The position numbers and the translations under genes were made by a program. A stretch of DNA of 64,000 nucleotides from Euglena gracilis. Lineage: Eukaryota > Euglenida > Euglenophyceae > Euglenales. Positions 63,126 to 64,000 of this stretch are shown here, piece after piece. Each line of letters begins with the position of its first letter. Position 1 is the first letter of the stretch. Location of the stretch: contig CP154954.1 in NCBI GenBank assembly GCA_039621445.1, positions 48,587,847 to 48,651,846 on the forward strand, read 5' to 3'. The notes under the pieces were generated by a model. The model was not told the DNA's origin and did no database searches. It saw nothing but the letters and a program-made list of their open reading frames with translations.

Positions 63126-64000
63126 AGAGCGATCTGTCAGGGACAGGATTTCGGTTTTTTTTCCCTGCCCCTCAAGGACCGCCATTTTTTGACTGCTATT
63201 TGGCCAAAAGGCGGGCTGAGACCGCTATGAGGCTGGAATCGGTCCCGAAATTCAGAAGGAAAAATTTCCACTTTAGCCACTCAGGCCGAATGGCTGGACA
63301 TCAAAACTGGCCAATTCTTCAAAATTTTTCTGTCAGAGCATCTGAAAATTTGCCCATCTGACAGGAAATCCACAATATTTCGGTGAAGCACAAGAGAGAA
63401 AAACCAGTAAATAAATCCAATGTTTTTGGACCATCCCCCATCCTCCCAAAACATGAAAGGGAAAACCCCCTGGTAGGCGTCTGAAAAGTGATTGAGTTTC
63501 TTTGAAAGTTGAAAATGACCTCCCCTGGAGGTCGGCAAGCAAATGGTCCAGTGTTCTTCCTGGCCAAGAAAGCATTGCTGCTGGTGGCACCTAAACACCC
63601 TTGCAGAACAGCCGTGCAGACCCACTGTGATTGTGGCTGGAGTCTGCCTTTCGACTTGCATTATGTTTTGTGCAAGCCAGCAGGCTATAACAAGCACAAA
63701 CACATCAGACAACATGCATGATTCAACACAGAACTATTTTGCATACATTATTTGATACCTTCGTAACCTGTTGGCTGCACATATCCCATATTATACAAAC
63801 CAGTACAGAATCCAGATCTCTTGGATAAAGCCACACATGCAACCATTCAAGGAGCTTTGAGGCGACCACCTTCCTTCGGCTGTGGAGGCACGGTTGGGGG
63901 GGGGTACAGTTGGAAACATCCGTGTGCAATAGGAATGGTGCATGCACTCTTTCCCAGAACCTTTTCTCTAAGTACTGTGAAATATACAATAATGATGAAG
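63124..64000. other. No feature recognised
   Basis: AT-balanced sequence without an exon-like GC3 block or recognised repeat. Confidence 0.45.

Overview
The window is eukaryotic nuclear DNA. It holds many short, strongly G/C-ending (GC3-rich) coding blocks on the + strand, separated by AT- and homopolymer-rich spacers with GT..AG (occasionally apparently GC..AG) boundaries. Microsatellites are enormous: (TG/CA)n, (TA)n, (TATG)n, poly-C and poly-T. No rRNA, tRNA, bacterial operon or CRISPR array was seen. The lineage cannot be fixed. The proteins are clearly not close to a vertebrate's, and a unicellular alga or other protist is my best guess.

About 50 kb (roughly 4.3-54.3 kb, + strand) is a single gene for an inositol 1,4,5-trisphosphate receptor (IP3R/ITPR)-type intracellular calcium-release channel. 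I could follow about 67 coding blocks in the same order as animal IP3R: N-terminal beta-trefoil/suppressor (4.3-7.4 kb), MIR repeats (8.0-10.0 kb), first RIH helical domain (13.0-15.0 kb), long helical solenoid including a second RIH domain (15.9-40.6 kb), RIH-associated region (41-45.5 kb), six-TM channel with a GGGLGD selectivity filter rebuilt across a splice junction (47.6-51.2 kb), the C-terminal DTFA-LR / H-N-M-W linker (51.4-51.9 kb), a TGQESYV block and a coiled-coil tail ending in TGA at 54,281-54,283. Together the blocks give about 9 kb of coding sequence, near IP3R size and far below ryanodine receptor size. For many junctions the splice phase matches between neighbouring exons; others are approximate.

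A second + strand gene (about 56.7-57.8 kb, perhaps extending to 61.6 kb) encodes a CCCH (C-x8-C-x5-C-x3-H) zinc-finger protein of the TIS11/tristetraprolin type. Its finger appears to be split by an odd intron. The window's ends (0-3.4 kb and 61.6-64 kb) have no gene I can support.

The introns and flanks are packed with small interspersed repeats. They include two MITE families with terminal inverted repeats and 8-bp target-site duplications (hAT-like; three copies at 37.5, 45.5 and 57.9 kb, two copies at 16.8 and 22.3 kb) and a putative 2.7-kb non-autonomous element at the left edge with subterminal clusters of GCGG-N4-CCGC palindromes. There is also a composite fold-back element built of CCGCGG palindromes around telomere-like tandem repeats (10.2-11.8 kb), a fold-back element ending in microsatellites (44.6-44.9 kb), and several G/C-homopolymer-bearing repeats. 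These repeats, not lateral genes, are the least explained part of the window.
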